DNA of 12,342 nucleotides from Candidatus Latescibacterota bacterium (GTDB taxonomy: Bacteria > Latescibacterota > UBA2968 > GCA-2709665): positions 1 through 12,342 of the forward strand of contig JAAXHE010000314.1 of the NCBI GenBank assembly GCA_012271065.1, in the 5' to 3' direction. The translations under genes and the position numbers were made by a program. A model generated the notes under the pieces. That model made no database searches, was not told the DNA's origin, and saw only the letters and a program-made list of their open reading frames with translations. Numbering within the stretch: the first letter of the stretch is position 1; every line of letters begins with the position of its first letter. Positions 1-5,088 of the stretch are shown in pieces.

Positions 1-73
1 CCTCGTCAGTGTGCATTTTCAGCACGAGGAACCGCTGTGCAACAGGGATGCATTCAAGGCGCGTGATTTTCAT
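1..73 (-). CDS. Partial 5' end of an enolase-superfamily (mandelate racemase/muconate lactonizing type) protein
   Basis: This is the first 24 codons of a minus-strand gene that runs off the left edge. The ATG at 73-71 opens with MKITRLECIPVAQ and continues through FLVLKMHTDE. That is the usual start of enolase-superfamily enzymes: M-K-I-T, a short first beta-strand, then a 'V-K-hydrophobic-x-T-D-E' strand of the N-terminal capping domain. A GAGGG stretch lies about 9 bases upstream of the ATG. Members of the family abstract a proton alpha to a carboxylate using Mg2+ (sugar-acid dehydratases, racemases, cycloisomerases). No catalytic residue is in the window, so the reaction cannot be named. 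It reads in the same direction as the TlpA-like gene upstream. The call rests on the N-terminal pattern alone. Confidence 0.55.
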   Translation of the reverse strand, partial: MKITRLECIPVAQRFLVLKMHTDE

Positions 74-86
74 CGGGATTGCCCTC

Positions 87-238
87 TAACAGTCCGTTGA
101 CAAAGTCGCTCTGCAGGCGAGGCCGAAGACAAGGCGCGCGACCGAGTCCCATCCATCGATTCGGCGAGGGAGCGCAACGCAGTATTTCGCCCGCAAGGGC
201 CGGCCGTAGCCCGGATGGGCTTTTTCAACGGGCTGCTA
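87..238. mobile_element. MITE-like element with about 21-bp imperfect terminal inverted repeats
   Basis: Positions 87-107 (TAACAGTCCGTTGACAAAGTC) and the reverse complement of 218-238 (TAGCAGCCCGTTGAAAAAGCC) agree at 17 of 21 positions. They bound a 152-bp GC-rich stretch with no credible reading frame. The interior has smaller self-complementary pieces such as GCCCGCAAGGGC (189-200). CCGTTGA-AAAG inverted-repeat elements of this sort are common between genes in many environmental bacteria. The right repeat contains the stop codon of the TlpA-like gene (TAG, 238-236), and the left end lies 14 bases from the start of the next gene, so the element occupies nearly the whole spacer. I see no clear target-site duplication. 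As a transcript it would fold, and might act as a terminator or processing site. Confidence 0.55.
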
Positions 239-772
239 ACGCCCCAACAGCTGTTCGAGTGCCCAGTCCAGTTCCGTTTCCGTGTCGGGGCCGTAGCCCG
301 TTTGCGCGAACCTGAGACGGCCCTTCCTGTCGACCAGATAAGTGGTTGGAATGCCCCGGACGTCGTAGTCGGATTGAACGCCGGGATCGGCGAACAGCAC
401 CGGAAAGGTGTAGCCGTTTTTCCTGACAAACGGCTCCACGCGCGCCCGGTCGAAGTCGGAGCTGATGGCAAGCACCGTCAAGCCCTTGTTGCGATACCGT
501 TCGTGCAACTTCTGAATATGCGGCAATTCGTACAGGCACGGTACGCACCAGGTGGCCCAGAAATTGATCAGTACAACACGGTCCTTATTGTCGGATAACC
601 GGACAACCGAGCCGTCCGGACTGTCCAGCGCGAATTCGGGTGCGGTCGGGCCCACGGGCAGTGCGTTTTCCGGCTCCGGCGTCTCCACGAGCATCTGCCC
701 CAGCGCGACACCCGCCAGCACCACCGCGATGCCCATCAACACCCAGGATTTCCATCCAAACCTCAGATGCAT
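236..772 (-). CDS. Membrane-anchored TlpA/ResA-family thiol-disulfide oxidoreductase
   Basis: The 178-residue protein belongs to the TlpA/ResA/DsbE thioredoxin-like group, which exchanges thiols and disulfides outside the cytoplasm, often to keep apocytochrome c haem-binding cysteines reduced. Residues 1-9 are basic and residues 10-29 form one membrane helix or uncleaved signal anchor. A proline-rich linker follows, then the 'APEFALDSPDG' strand (44-54) typical of the family. The redox motif WCVPC is at 75-79, in the context FWATWCVPC, and the conserved cis-proline is in GIPTTY (Pro142). Length is normal, so the protein looks complete and active. The ATG at 772 is preceded by GGAGAGGA with a 7-base gap. 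The stop lies within an inverted-repeat element. No cytochrome or Ccm gene is in the window, so its partner is unknown. Confidence 0.93.
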   Translation of the reverse strand: MHLRFGWKSWVLMGIAVVLAGVALGQMLVETPEPENALPVGPTAPEFALDSPDGSVVRLSDNKDRVVLINFWATWCVPCLYELPHIQKLHERYRNKGLTVLAISSDFDRARVEPFVRKNGYTFPVLFADPGVQSDYDVRGIPTTYLVDRKGRLRFAQTGYGPDTETELDWALEQLLGR

Positions 773-802
773 ATTGCAGTCCTCTCCAATTCTGTAAACT
801 AG

Positions 803-817
803 ACACCGGCTTCCTCA
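803..817 (+). repeat. 15-bp direct repeat, copy 1
   Basis: The sequence ACACCGGCTTCCTCA occurs here and, identically and in the same orientation, at 1321-1335. This copy lies about 30 bases upstream of the TlpA-like start codon and touches a possible minus-strand -10 box (TATACT, 822-817). The two copies bracket the gene-free, repeat-rich block 818-1320. It could be a target-site duplication, a recombination scar or chance. Confidence 0.6.
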
Positions 818-848
818 GTATAACTGTTCGTGCCGACTTGCCACCGAC

Positions 849-916
849 ACATTTCGCTGATGACTGTTGCAAAGCATGTCATTCTGAGCGTAGCGAAGAA
901 TCTCCCGTCTTCTCGA
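849..916 (+). repeat. Dispersed CATTCTGAGCG-type intergenic repeat, copy 1
   Basis: The segment shares a pattern with 1020-1087 at an offset of 171 bases. Both have ACATTTCG, a 10-base divergent spacer, TTGCAAA, then CATGTCATTCTGAGCG and GCGAAGA. The core (about 870-909) has only a few mismatches between copies. Read in frame it gives the spurious peptide CHSERSEES, often seen as a false translation of this widespread bacterial intergenic repeat. The matching far end may be near 965-990 (CCTTCGTGGCGGCCTCCTTT). No function can be assigned. Confidence 0.7.
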
Positions 917-1019
917 TTGTACGTGTAGCATATGGCCATTGTAGACGAACCTGTGCGCGGACCCATCGCCTTCGTGGCGGCCTCCTTTGCATCACAGTTC
1001 TAGCTCACGAACTAAGTAT

Positions 1020-1087
1020 ACATTTCGACCTCGGTTATTGCAAATCATGTCATTCTGAGCGCAGCGAAGATTCTACCGTCACTTTCG
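1020..1087 (+). repeat. Dispersed CATTCTGAGCG-type intergenic repeat, copy 2
   Basis: This is the second copy of the repeat at 849-916. A candidate far end at about 1168-1200 (ATCCTTCGTCGG, then GGCGGCCTCCTCTGGATGAG) is partly an inverted match to the near end: TCATCCAGAG on the other strand against TCATTCTGAG, 8 of 10. The whole unit may therefore be a roughly 150-bp imperfect hairpin element. The region 773-1332 holds no gene apart from these repeats, the palindrome at 1225 and the flanking 15-bp direct repeats. Confidence 0.65.
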
Positions 1088-1224
1088 TTCCGCGAAGGAC
1101 GAGGACGTGCTGCCTCTCAGATATGGACACGGGCAAATCTCACCGGGTTGATCCCATGCTGCAGTAGATCCTTCGTCGGCCTGGCGGCCTCCTCTGGATG
1201 AGAATCAGACCGGATAAATCAATT

Positions 1225-1250
1225 GTAGGGGCAGGTTTCAAACCTGCCCT
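1225..1250. repeat. GTAGGGGCAGG-type palindromic intergenic repeat
   Basis: GGGCAGGTTT (1229-1238) and AAACCTGCCC (1240-1249) are perfect reverse complements separated by one base, preceded by GTAG. It belongs to the same broad class as the palindrome at 6307-6334: GTAGGGGC start, variable centre, GCCC end. The 3' CTAC partner is not preserved here. It would form a strong cruciform or RNA hairpin, but there is no T-run, so it is not a classical terminator. Confidence 0.75.
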
Positions 1251-1320
1251 CTGCTCCCTCAATCTGCATTCCGACAGCAGCACGTTGATGCCGGCAGACA
1301 GAAATGTCTACCCCACCTTC

Positions 1321-1335
1321 ACACCGGCTTCCTCA
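1321..1335 (+). repeat. 15-bp direct repeat, copy 2
   Basis: This is identical to ACACCGGCTTCCTCA at 803-817. The copy overlaps the stop codon (TGA, 1335-1333) of the minus-strand XRE regulator, so the repeated block 818-1320 begins immediately beyond that gene's 3' end. Confidence 0.6.
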
Positions 1336-1986
1336 CTGCTCGCGTTGGGATTCGGTCCTGCCGTTCTCTTCATTGATGTCAATTGGCGTGAATATCCTGA
1401 ATACGGTAGAGCCGTTGTTCCTTCTCTCGCGGCTCAATGTTTCTTTCTGACCCACGGTACCCATCGGCCGGCCGTTACCCGTCCTCGTCTCTCCCGATTC
1501 CGGGGATCCGTTGCGGCGCGCGCGAAGCCCCTCCAGGTTATCCAGGAAGAGATCGAGCATCTCGAACAGGAATGCTTCGTGAGTCTTCTTCGCGCCTTCG
1601 TCCGCGGCCCCTTCGTGCCGCGCCTTTTCAGCCACGTCGACGAGGCCGTTCCTGATCTGGCGCGCCAGACGCTCGGTGGCGCCTGCGGAAGACGATACCC
1701 GTGTGAAATCAATCGAAACCTGCAAATTGAAAGCGCGGGCGTACATCGCCAGGTCATCCAGTTTGAGCCGATCGTTGCTGCTGTTTTCGATTCTCGAGAT
1801 CTTGCTCTGTGTGCAGCCGGCCCGTTCCGCCAGTTCCTCCTGCGTCAATTTCTGAGAGCAACGCAGGTCATTTAAAGCCCGGGAAACATCGTTATCTCCT
1901 GCGCGACCTTCCACTTTGTTGTCAAGTGTCTCTACCTGCGCGGCGCCGGACACGATTTCGGACACCGATGATTCACGTATTTCCAT
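1333..1986 (-). CDS. XRE-family helix-turn-helix transcriptional regulator with a long helical and polar tail
   Basis: From the ATG at 1986 the protein has 217 residues. Residues about 37-94 form a Cro/C1-type HTH: 'LTQEELAERAGCTQSKISRIEN' spans 47-68, with the recognition helix around TQSKISRIE, followed by LDDLAMYARAFNLQVSIDF. Residues 105-157 are helical and amphipathic and may dimerise. Residues 160-217 are polar, rich in Arg, Glu and Asn, and probably disordered; I do not recognise this tail. The frame is open upstream to a GTG at 2142, but the ATG at 1986 has AGGAGG ten bases before it, while the GTG has no ribosome site and sits close to a probable transcription start. The gene is divergent from the HigBA-like pair across an AT-rich spacer, so it may regulate itself and perhaps the pair. 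Its target is unknown. Confidence 0.85.
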   Translation of the reverse strand: MEIRESSVSEIVSGAAQVETLDNKVEGRAGDNDVSRALNDLRCSQKLTQEELAERAGCTQSKISRIENSSNDRLKLDDLAMYARAFNLQVSIDFTRVSSSAGATERLARQIRNGLVDVAEKARHEGAADEGAKKTHEAFLFEMLDLFLDNLEGLRARRNGSPESGETRTGNGRPMGTVGQKETLSRERRNNGSTVFRIFTPIDINEENGRTESQREQ

Positions 1987-2156
1987 CCCGACATTCCCTC
2001 CTCGAACTGTTGAAACGTACTCGGTAGATCTGTTCATTCGTTTGTTGAACGGCCTGGAAACTGAAAACCATGGTGTAAACTCATTCAGGCTTCGTATTGA
2101 TAGTTCAAGGTACGAATTATCCGAAATCACGATAATTTGCACCGAAATAGATAAGA

Positions 2157-2162
2157 ATTATA
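2157..2162 (-). promoter_or_regulatory. Candidate -10 box for the XRE regulator
   Basis: On the minus strand this reads TATAAT, an exact sigma-70 -10 hexamer, in the AT-rich spacer 1987-2311 between the divergent XRE and toxin genes. No good -35 is present at 16-18 bases, so an activator or another architecture would be needed. Initiation near 2150 would leave a leader of about 165 bases before the AGGAGG-preceded ATG at 1986. Apart from the two divergent promoters, I see nothing else in the spacer. Confidence 0.4.
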
Positions 2163-2274
2163 CAAATATAAGATAACTTCGTAGTGACGCAATCGGTCTC
2201 TGAGTTGCAACATTGACCGACCGGGCGATGTGGCCTGCCGTTTGCATGTGTTATACAGCGAAATGGTAATTAAC

Positions 2275-2303
2275 TTGACAATATATGATTTTTAAGTCAT
2301 ATT
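2275..2303 (+). promoter_or_regulatory. Sigma-70-type promoter of the toxin-antitoxin pair
   Basis: A perfect -35 (TTGACA, 2275-2280) is followed, after 17 bases, by a -10-like CATATT (2298-2303, 4 of 6 matches). Transcription would begin around 2310-2312, almost on the toxin ATG at 2312, so the toxin message may be leaderless or nearly so. Confidence 0.65.
2283..2302. promoter_or_regulatory. Candidate palindromic operator within the toxin-antitoxin promoter
   Basis: The arms ATATGA (2283-2288) and TCATAT (2297-2302) are perfect reverse complements with an 8-base spacer that is itself partly symmetric. The site fills the gap between -35 and -10, where binding by the HigA-like antitoxin (autoregulation, usual for this family) or by the divergent XRE protein would block polymerase. 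Which protein binds is inference. Confidence 0.5.
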
Positions 2304-2311
2304 TCTAAGGC

Positions 2312-2680
2312 ATGGACTGGGACGTAAGATTCCACCCGGCGTTCGACTCCGAATTCGACGCCTTGTCCAACGACGCGCAGGACGAGTTGCTTGCACAAGC
2401 AGCGCTTATTGCGACATTCGGGCCTTTTATTGGACGTCCGAAAGTGGACACGTTGAACGGTTCGCAACACGCCAATATGAAGGAGCTTCGATTTACAGCT
2501 GGCGGCGGAGTCTGGAGGGTGGCATTTGCCTTTGACACCGAACGAAAAGCTGTATTGCTCGCTGCCGGTGACAAGTCGGGTATAGACGAACGCCGCTTTT
2601 ACAAACTGCTGATCAGGAAAGCGGACAGACGATTCAATATGGAATTGGAACAGCTCCAAAATAGCAGGAGGTCAAGATGA
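2312..2680 (+). CDS. HigB/RelE-superfamily toxin (phage Gp49-like)
   Basis: The 122-residue protein matches the Gp49-like HigB group of RelE-fold toxins, which cleave mRNA at the ribosome. It opens with 'WDVRFHPAFDSEFDAL' and has the core 'MKELRF', 'VWRVAFAFDTERKAVLLAAGDK' and 'ERRFYKLLIRKADRRF', the conserved basic beta-sheet and C-terminal helix of the family. Likely functional basic residues sit in the KELRF/WRV strands and around Arg-Phe-Tyr-Lys; I cannot fix the catalytic set from sequence. Length is normal. The ATG at 2312 has only a weak AAGG directly against it and lies at the predicted transcription start. The stop overlaps the antitoxin start (ATGA, 2677-2680). Toxin-first order is typical of higBA. 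The symbol is withheld because several related families share this layout. Confidence 0.9.
   Translation: MDWDVRFHPAFDSEFDALSNDAQDELLAQAALIATFGPFIGRPKVDTLNGSQHANMKELRFTAGGGVWRVAFAFDTERKAVLLAAGDKSGIDERRFYKLLIRKADRRFNMELEQLQNSRRSR
2666..2671 (+). promoter_or_regulatory. Strong ribosome binding site of the antitoxin
   Basis: A perfect AGGAGG sits five bases before the antitoxin ATG at 2677, inside the 3' end of the toxin gene. The toxin has almost no such site, so antitoxin should be made in excess from the shared message. Confidence 0.8.
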
Positions 2681-2994
2681 AGACGCTCGCTGAGAGAATA
2701 GACAAGCTGCCTGAGGCACGACGGAGGAAAGTGGAAGAACGAGCCAGGGCGCTGATCGCCGAAGAGATGTCGCTGCGAGACCTGCGAAAGGCTCGAAAGT
2801 GGACGCAGGTACGCGTAGCGAAGGAACTCGGGATCAACCAGGAAAACGTATCCCGTATCGAAAAGCGCAGCGATCTGCTGCTTTCCACGCTCAGCGGCTA
2901 CGTCGAAGCGATGGGGGGCAGGTTGCGCCTGGTAGCGGAATTCCCGGACCGCCCCCCCATCGCGCTGGCCGGTATCGCTGCCCTGGACAAGTAG
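2677..2994 (+). CDS. HigA-like XRE antitoxin
   Basis: The 105-residue protein is the partner of the preceding toxin, with which it overlaps by four bases. An N-terminal helical part (MKTLAERIDKLPEARRRKVEERARALIAEE) leads to a Cro/C1 HTH at about 35-85: 'LRDLRKARKWTQVRVAKELGINQENVSRIEKRSDLLLSTL'. It ends in the family hallmark 'MGGRLRLVAEFPDRPPI'. Family members bind and neutralise the HigB toxin and repress the operon promoter. The coding sequence contains a run of seven C (about 2953-2959) near the 3' end; the downstream residues still match the usual ending, so I see no frameshift. No terminator is evident in the 94 bases before the convergent gene ending at 3089. Confidence 0.92.
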   Translation: MKTLAERIDKLPEARRRKVEERARALIAEEMSLRDLRKARKWTQVRVAKELGINQENVSRIEKRSDLLLSTLSGYVEAMGGRLRLVAEFPDRPPIALAGIAALDK

Positions 2995-3088
2995 GACTTT
3001 CCGAAAAAGCCCTGGACGTATACGGTTTCGATCTTGAATGCGATCCAGACGTGGCAGACATGCCATCGCAGATCATCCGATCTCCGCG

Positions 3089-4588
3089 TTACGGCTTCAA
3101 TACCACAGGGGAGGGAGGACCCTCGTTCGAAGGCCGCCGGTAGTCCACGGCGGTGATCCTATAGTGGAAGGGCCCGGATGCCGCGCCGGGATCCACGTAT
3201 CGCGTGGTGTCCAGTGGCGTATCGTTCAGCCGGACGAACGGCCCTTCCGCCGCGGTTGCCCGGTACACGATGTACCCCTTTATCCCTGTCAGCGCCGTGC
3301 CGTCGGCGTCGGTTTCCGGACGGCGCCAGGAAACCTGGACGTCCTTTCCGTCACGATCGACTTCGACGTACAGCGGCGCGCCGGGCGGCCACCTGTCGTG
3401 TGCCTGCGTGGCTATGCCCAGCATCGCGGCGGTCGCCGCTACGTAAGCCGGCCATGCCTGAATCGAAATCTCTTTTTCGAAGTACGCCGCCATCGATTCC
3501 CAGATCCGGTAGTCGTACCCGGCCAGGTAGAGAAACCCCCACCCCCTCCAGCCCCGTTCCGCGTCGAGCTTGCTTGCCTCGCCGTCTATGTAGTATCTGA
3601 ACGACGGCTCCTCCAGGCTCCCGTTCCAGACGTGGCGGACGAACGTATTGGCCATTCTCTCAAGATCCTTCTGGGTGAAACTCAGACCGCTTCGAGCCCC
3701 CTGCAGCGCCGCCTGGATATCGATAAAGGCATGTCCGACGTCCTCCATCAGTTCGGGCCAGTGGCTTTTGGGACCGTATTTCCAGGTATAAGCCTCAGCT
3801 TGCGGGTCGTACAGCAGTTGATCGTGGAAGTACACCATCATCTGCTCGCTCTGGTCAGCGTAAAACGGTGCGAAACCTGTTTTGCGCGGCTTGTAATACG
3901 GCGACATAGATAGGCGACGGAGCGTAACCAGCGCATCCGCAAACGACAGGTACATATTCAGCGGCTGGCGCTTCCACCCGGACCATTCGTATACGTGGTA
4001 TCCCGCGTCCTCACCGAAGCGGCTGGAGTCGTCCGCCGTCCACCCCGGGTCCGGCGTCCAGTTGGCGTGCCACTTGGCGATCACATCCTCTTCAACAACG
4101 CGCAGGAATTCATCCGCTTTGGTCCTGTACGCCGCGTATAAGGACGGGTCCTCCCAGACCAGCTCCACGAATGCCAGGATCGGACTGACAATCAATCCGT
4201 CGTCGGAAAACCATTCGGTATATTCGGGCCTGTACTGGCTATACCGGTTCTGCCCCCAGCCCCCGTATCCGTCAACGTATCGCGGATCGTAGACTTCATA
4301 CGGCGGCGCGTCCGACCTGGCGATCAGAATGCGATCGATGTGTTGTACCAGTTTGTCCAGCCAGACCGGTTCCTTGAACGTCCGATACAGGTTCAGGTAC
4401 ATCCTCTGCACGTAGGCCGACGGACCCCAGGCGAACGACCCTCCGTCGCGGCCGTCCAGATATCTGTCGCCGAATGTCTCATCCCACGTCAAGAAAGCCG
4501 CGTACCAGTCGGTACTCACGGCGCCCTCGAAAGGGACGGCCGGGGGTCTCTCTTCCGACGCCGAGGGGACGTCGAACCATCCGAACAT
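3089..4588 (-). CDS. Putative alpha/alpha-toroid glycan-active protein with C-terminal fibronectin III domain
   Basis: From the ATG at 4588 the protein has 499 residues. Residues about 20-395 are rich in Trp and Tyr and look like paired helices (for example 'AFVELVWEDPSLYAAYRTKADEFLRVVEEDV', 'EDVGHAFIDIQAALQGA', 'AYVAATAAMLGIA'). That is the texture of alpha/alpha-barrel glycosidases, uronyl hydrolases, C5-epimerases and polysaccharide lyases. Residues 401-499 form one fibronectin III module: VSWRRP strand, GYIVYRA, FHYRITAVD and a closing SNEGPPSP. I cannot identify the exact family or catalytic acid. The frame is open upstream to 4795, but that stretch is repeat sequence. The ATG at 4588 has no clear ribosome site, and in-frame LPLRLCLCAFPA just before it resembles a signal peptide core, so the true 5' end is uncertain and may have been altered by the adjacent repeats. 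Confidence 0.72.
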   Translation of the reverse strand: MFGWFDVPSASEERPPAVPFEGAVSTDWYAAFLTWDETFGDRYLDGRDGGSFAWGPSAYVQRMYLNLYRTFKEPVWLDKLVQHIDRILIARSDAPPYEVYDPRYVDGYGGWGQNRYSQYRPEYTEWFSDDGLIVSPILAFVELVWEDPSLYAAYRTKADEFLRVVEEDVIAKWHANWTPDPGWTADDSSRFGEDAGYHVYEWSGWKRQPLNMYLSFADALVTLRRLSMSPYYKPRKTGFAPFYADQSEQMMVYFHDQLLYDPQAEAYTWKYGPKSHWPELMEDVGHAFIDIQAALQGARSGLSFTQKDLERMANTFVRHVWNGSLEEPSFRYYIDGEASKLDAERGWRGWGFLYLAGYDYRIWESMAAYFEKEISIQAWPAYVAATAAMLGIATQAHDRWPPGAPLYVEVDRDGKDVQVSWRRPETDADGTALTGIKGYIVYRATAAEGPFVRLNDTPLDTTRYVDPGAASGPFHYRITAVDYRRPSNEGPPSPVVLKP

Positions 4589-4661
4589 AGTGGCCGGGAA
4601 CGCGCAGAGACAGAGACGTAGAGGGAGGGAAATCCGACCTCTCCTACCAACCCCTCTTCCG

Positions 4662-5080
4662 GGGGAGACGGGAGAGGGTAGACGGGAGAGGACGTGAGTG
4701 CCTGGTCGTTCTATTTTCCGTAACAAAATGGCCAAAAAATCTGCACGCGCTATGTGGAAACGCTGTTGTGCCAATCTAAGTGCCATGGCGCACATAATTC
4801 AATTTGATCGTGTTCCGGCGGTGTCCTTCCTGACTTCAAGCCGCATCAGGCGGGAAGGACTTCCTCTACCGTCTCTCGGCTCACCTCTTACCGAAGTTAG
4901 ACGTGAGAAGGAAGAGGTGAGCGGACCACACTTCACCCGGCCGCCCGACCACCGGGTGAGACGAAAGACGAGAGAGGGTAGAGATCGTATGCCGTAAAGT
5001 GTTTCTTCTCATGCCGCAGGCAAGTCGGAGGAACAGATCGGCACGGGCTTCTTCTCCCGTCTACCCTCTTCCGTCTCACC
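4662..5080. mobile_element. Gene-free segment bounded by 30-bp purine-rich inverted repeats
   Basis: The repeat at 4662-4691 (core GAGGGTAGACGGGAGA) matches the reverse complement of 5051-5080 at 27 of 30 positions. A looser relative, GTGAGACGAAAGACGAGAGA (4956-4975), lies inside. There is also an 11-bp hairpin (GCTCACCTCTT 4879-4889 with AAGAGGTGAGC 4912-4922) and an 8-bp one (TCACCCGG 4933-4940 with CCGGGTGA 4952-4959). No credible coding sequence is present. The element separates the kelch gene from the toroid/FnIII gene, and purine-rich sequence of the same kind continues to about 4605. It could be a non-autonomous element or a cluster of dispersed repeats. No target duplication was identified. 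Confidence 0.5.
4879..4922. repeat. Hairpin with an 11-bp perfect stem
   Basis: GCTCACCTCTT and AAGAGGTGAGC pair perfectly around a 22-base loop. No T-run follows on either strand, so it is not a standard intrinsic terminator. It lies inside the inverted-repeat-bounded segment upstream of the toroid/FnIII gene. Confidence 0.6.
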
Positions 5081-5088
5081 GTCTTTTG

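Noticed and set aside
640..1167. Plus-strand 175-codon frame containing CHSERSEES twice
   Set aside because: The repeated peptide is the translation of the intergenic CATTCTGAGCG repeat, and the frame's first part overlaps the TlpA-like gene antisense.
1987..2142. N-terminal extension of the XRE protein to a GTG at 2142
   Set aside because: The GTG has no ribosome site and lies about eight bases from the predicted start of transcription, while the ATG at 1986 has an AGGAGG.
3038..3913. Plus-strand 291-codon frame overlapping the toroid/FnIII gene
   Set aside because: It is antisense to the FnIII module, which has clear strand motifs, and the peptide is rich in Arg, Pro and Val in the way of shadow frames.
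4879..4959. Hairpins considered as intrinsic terminators
   Set aside because: The stems are good but no run of T follows on either strand, so they are reported only as repeats.
4698..4997. Plus-strand 99-codon frame inside the inverted-repeat segment
   Set aside because: It runs through hairpins and purine-rich repeats, has no ribosome site that I can see, and resembles no known family.
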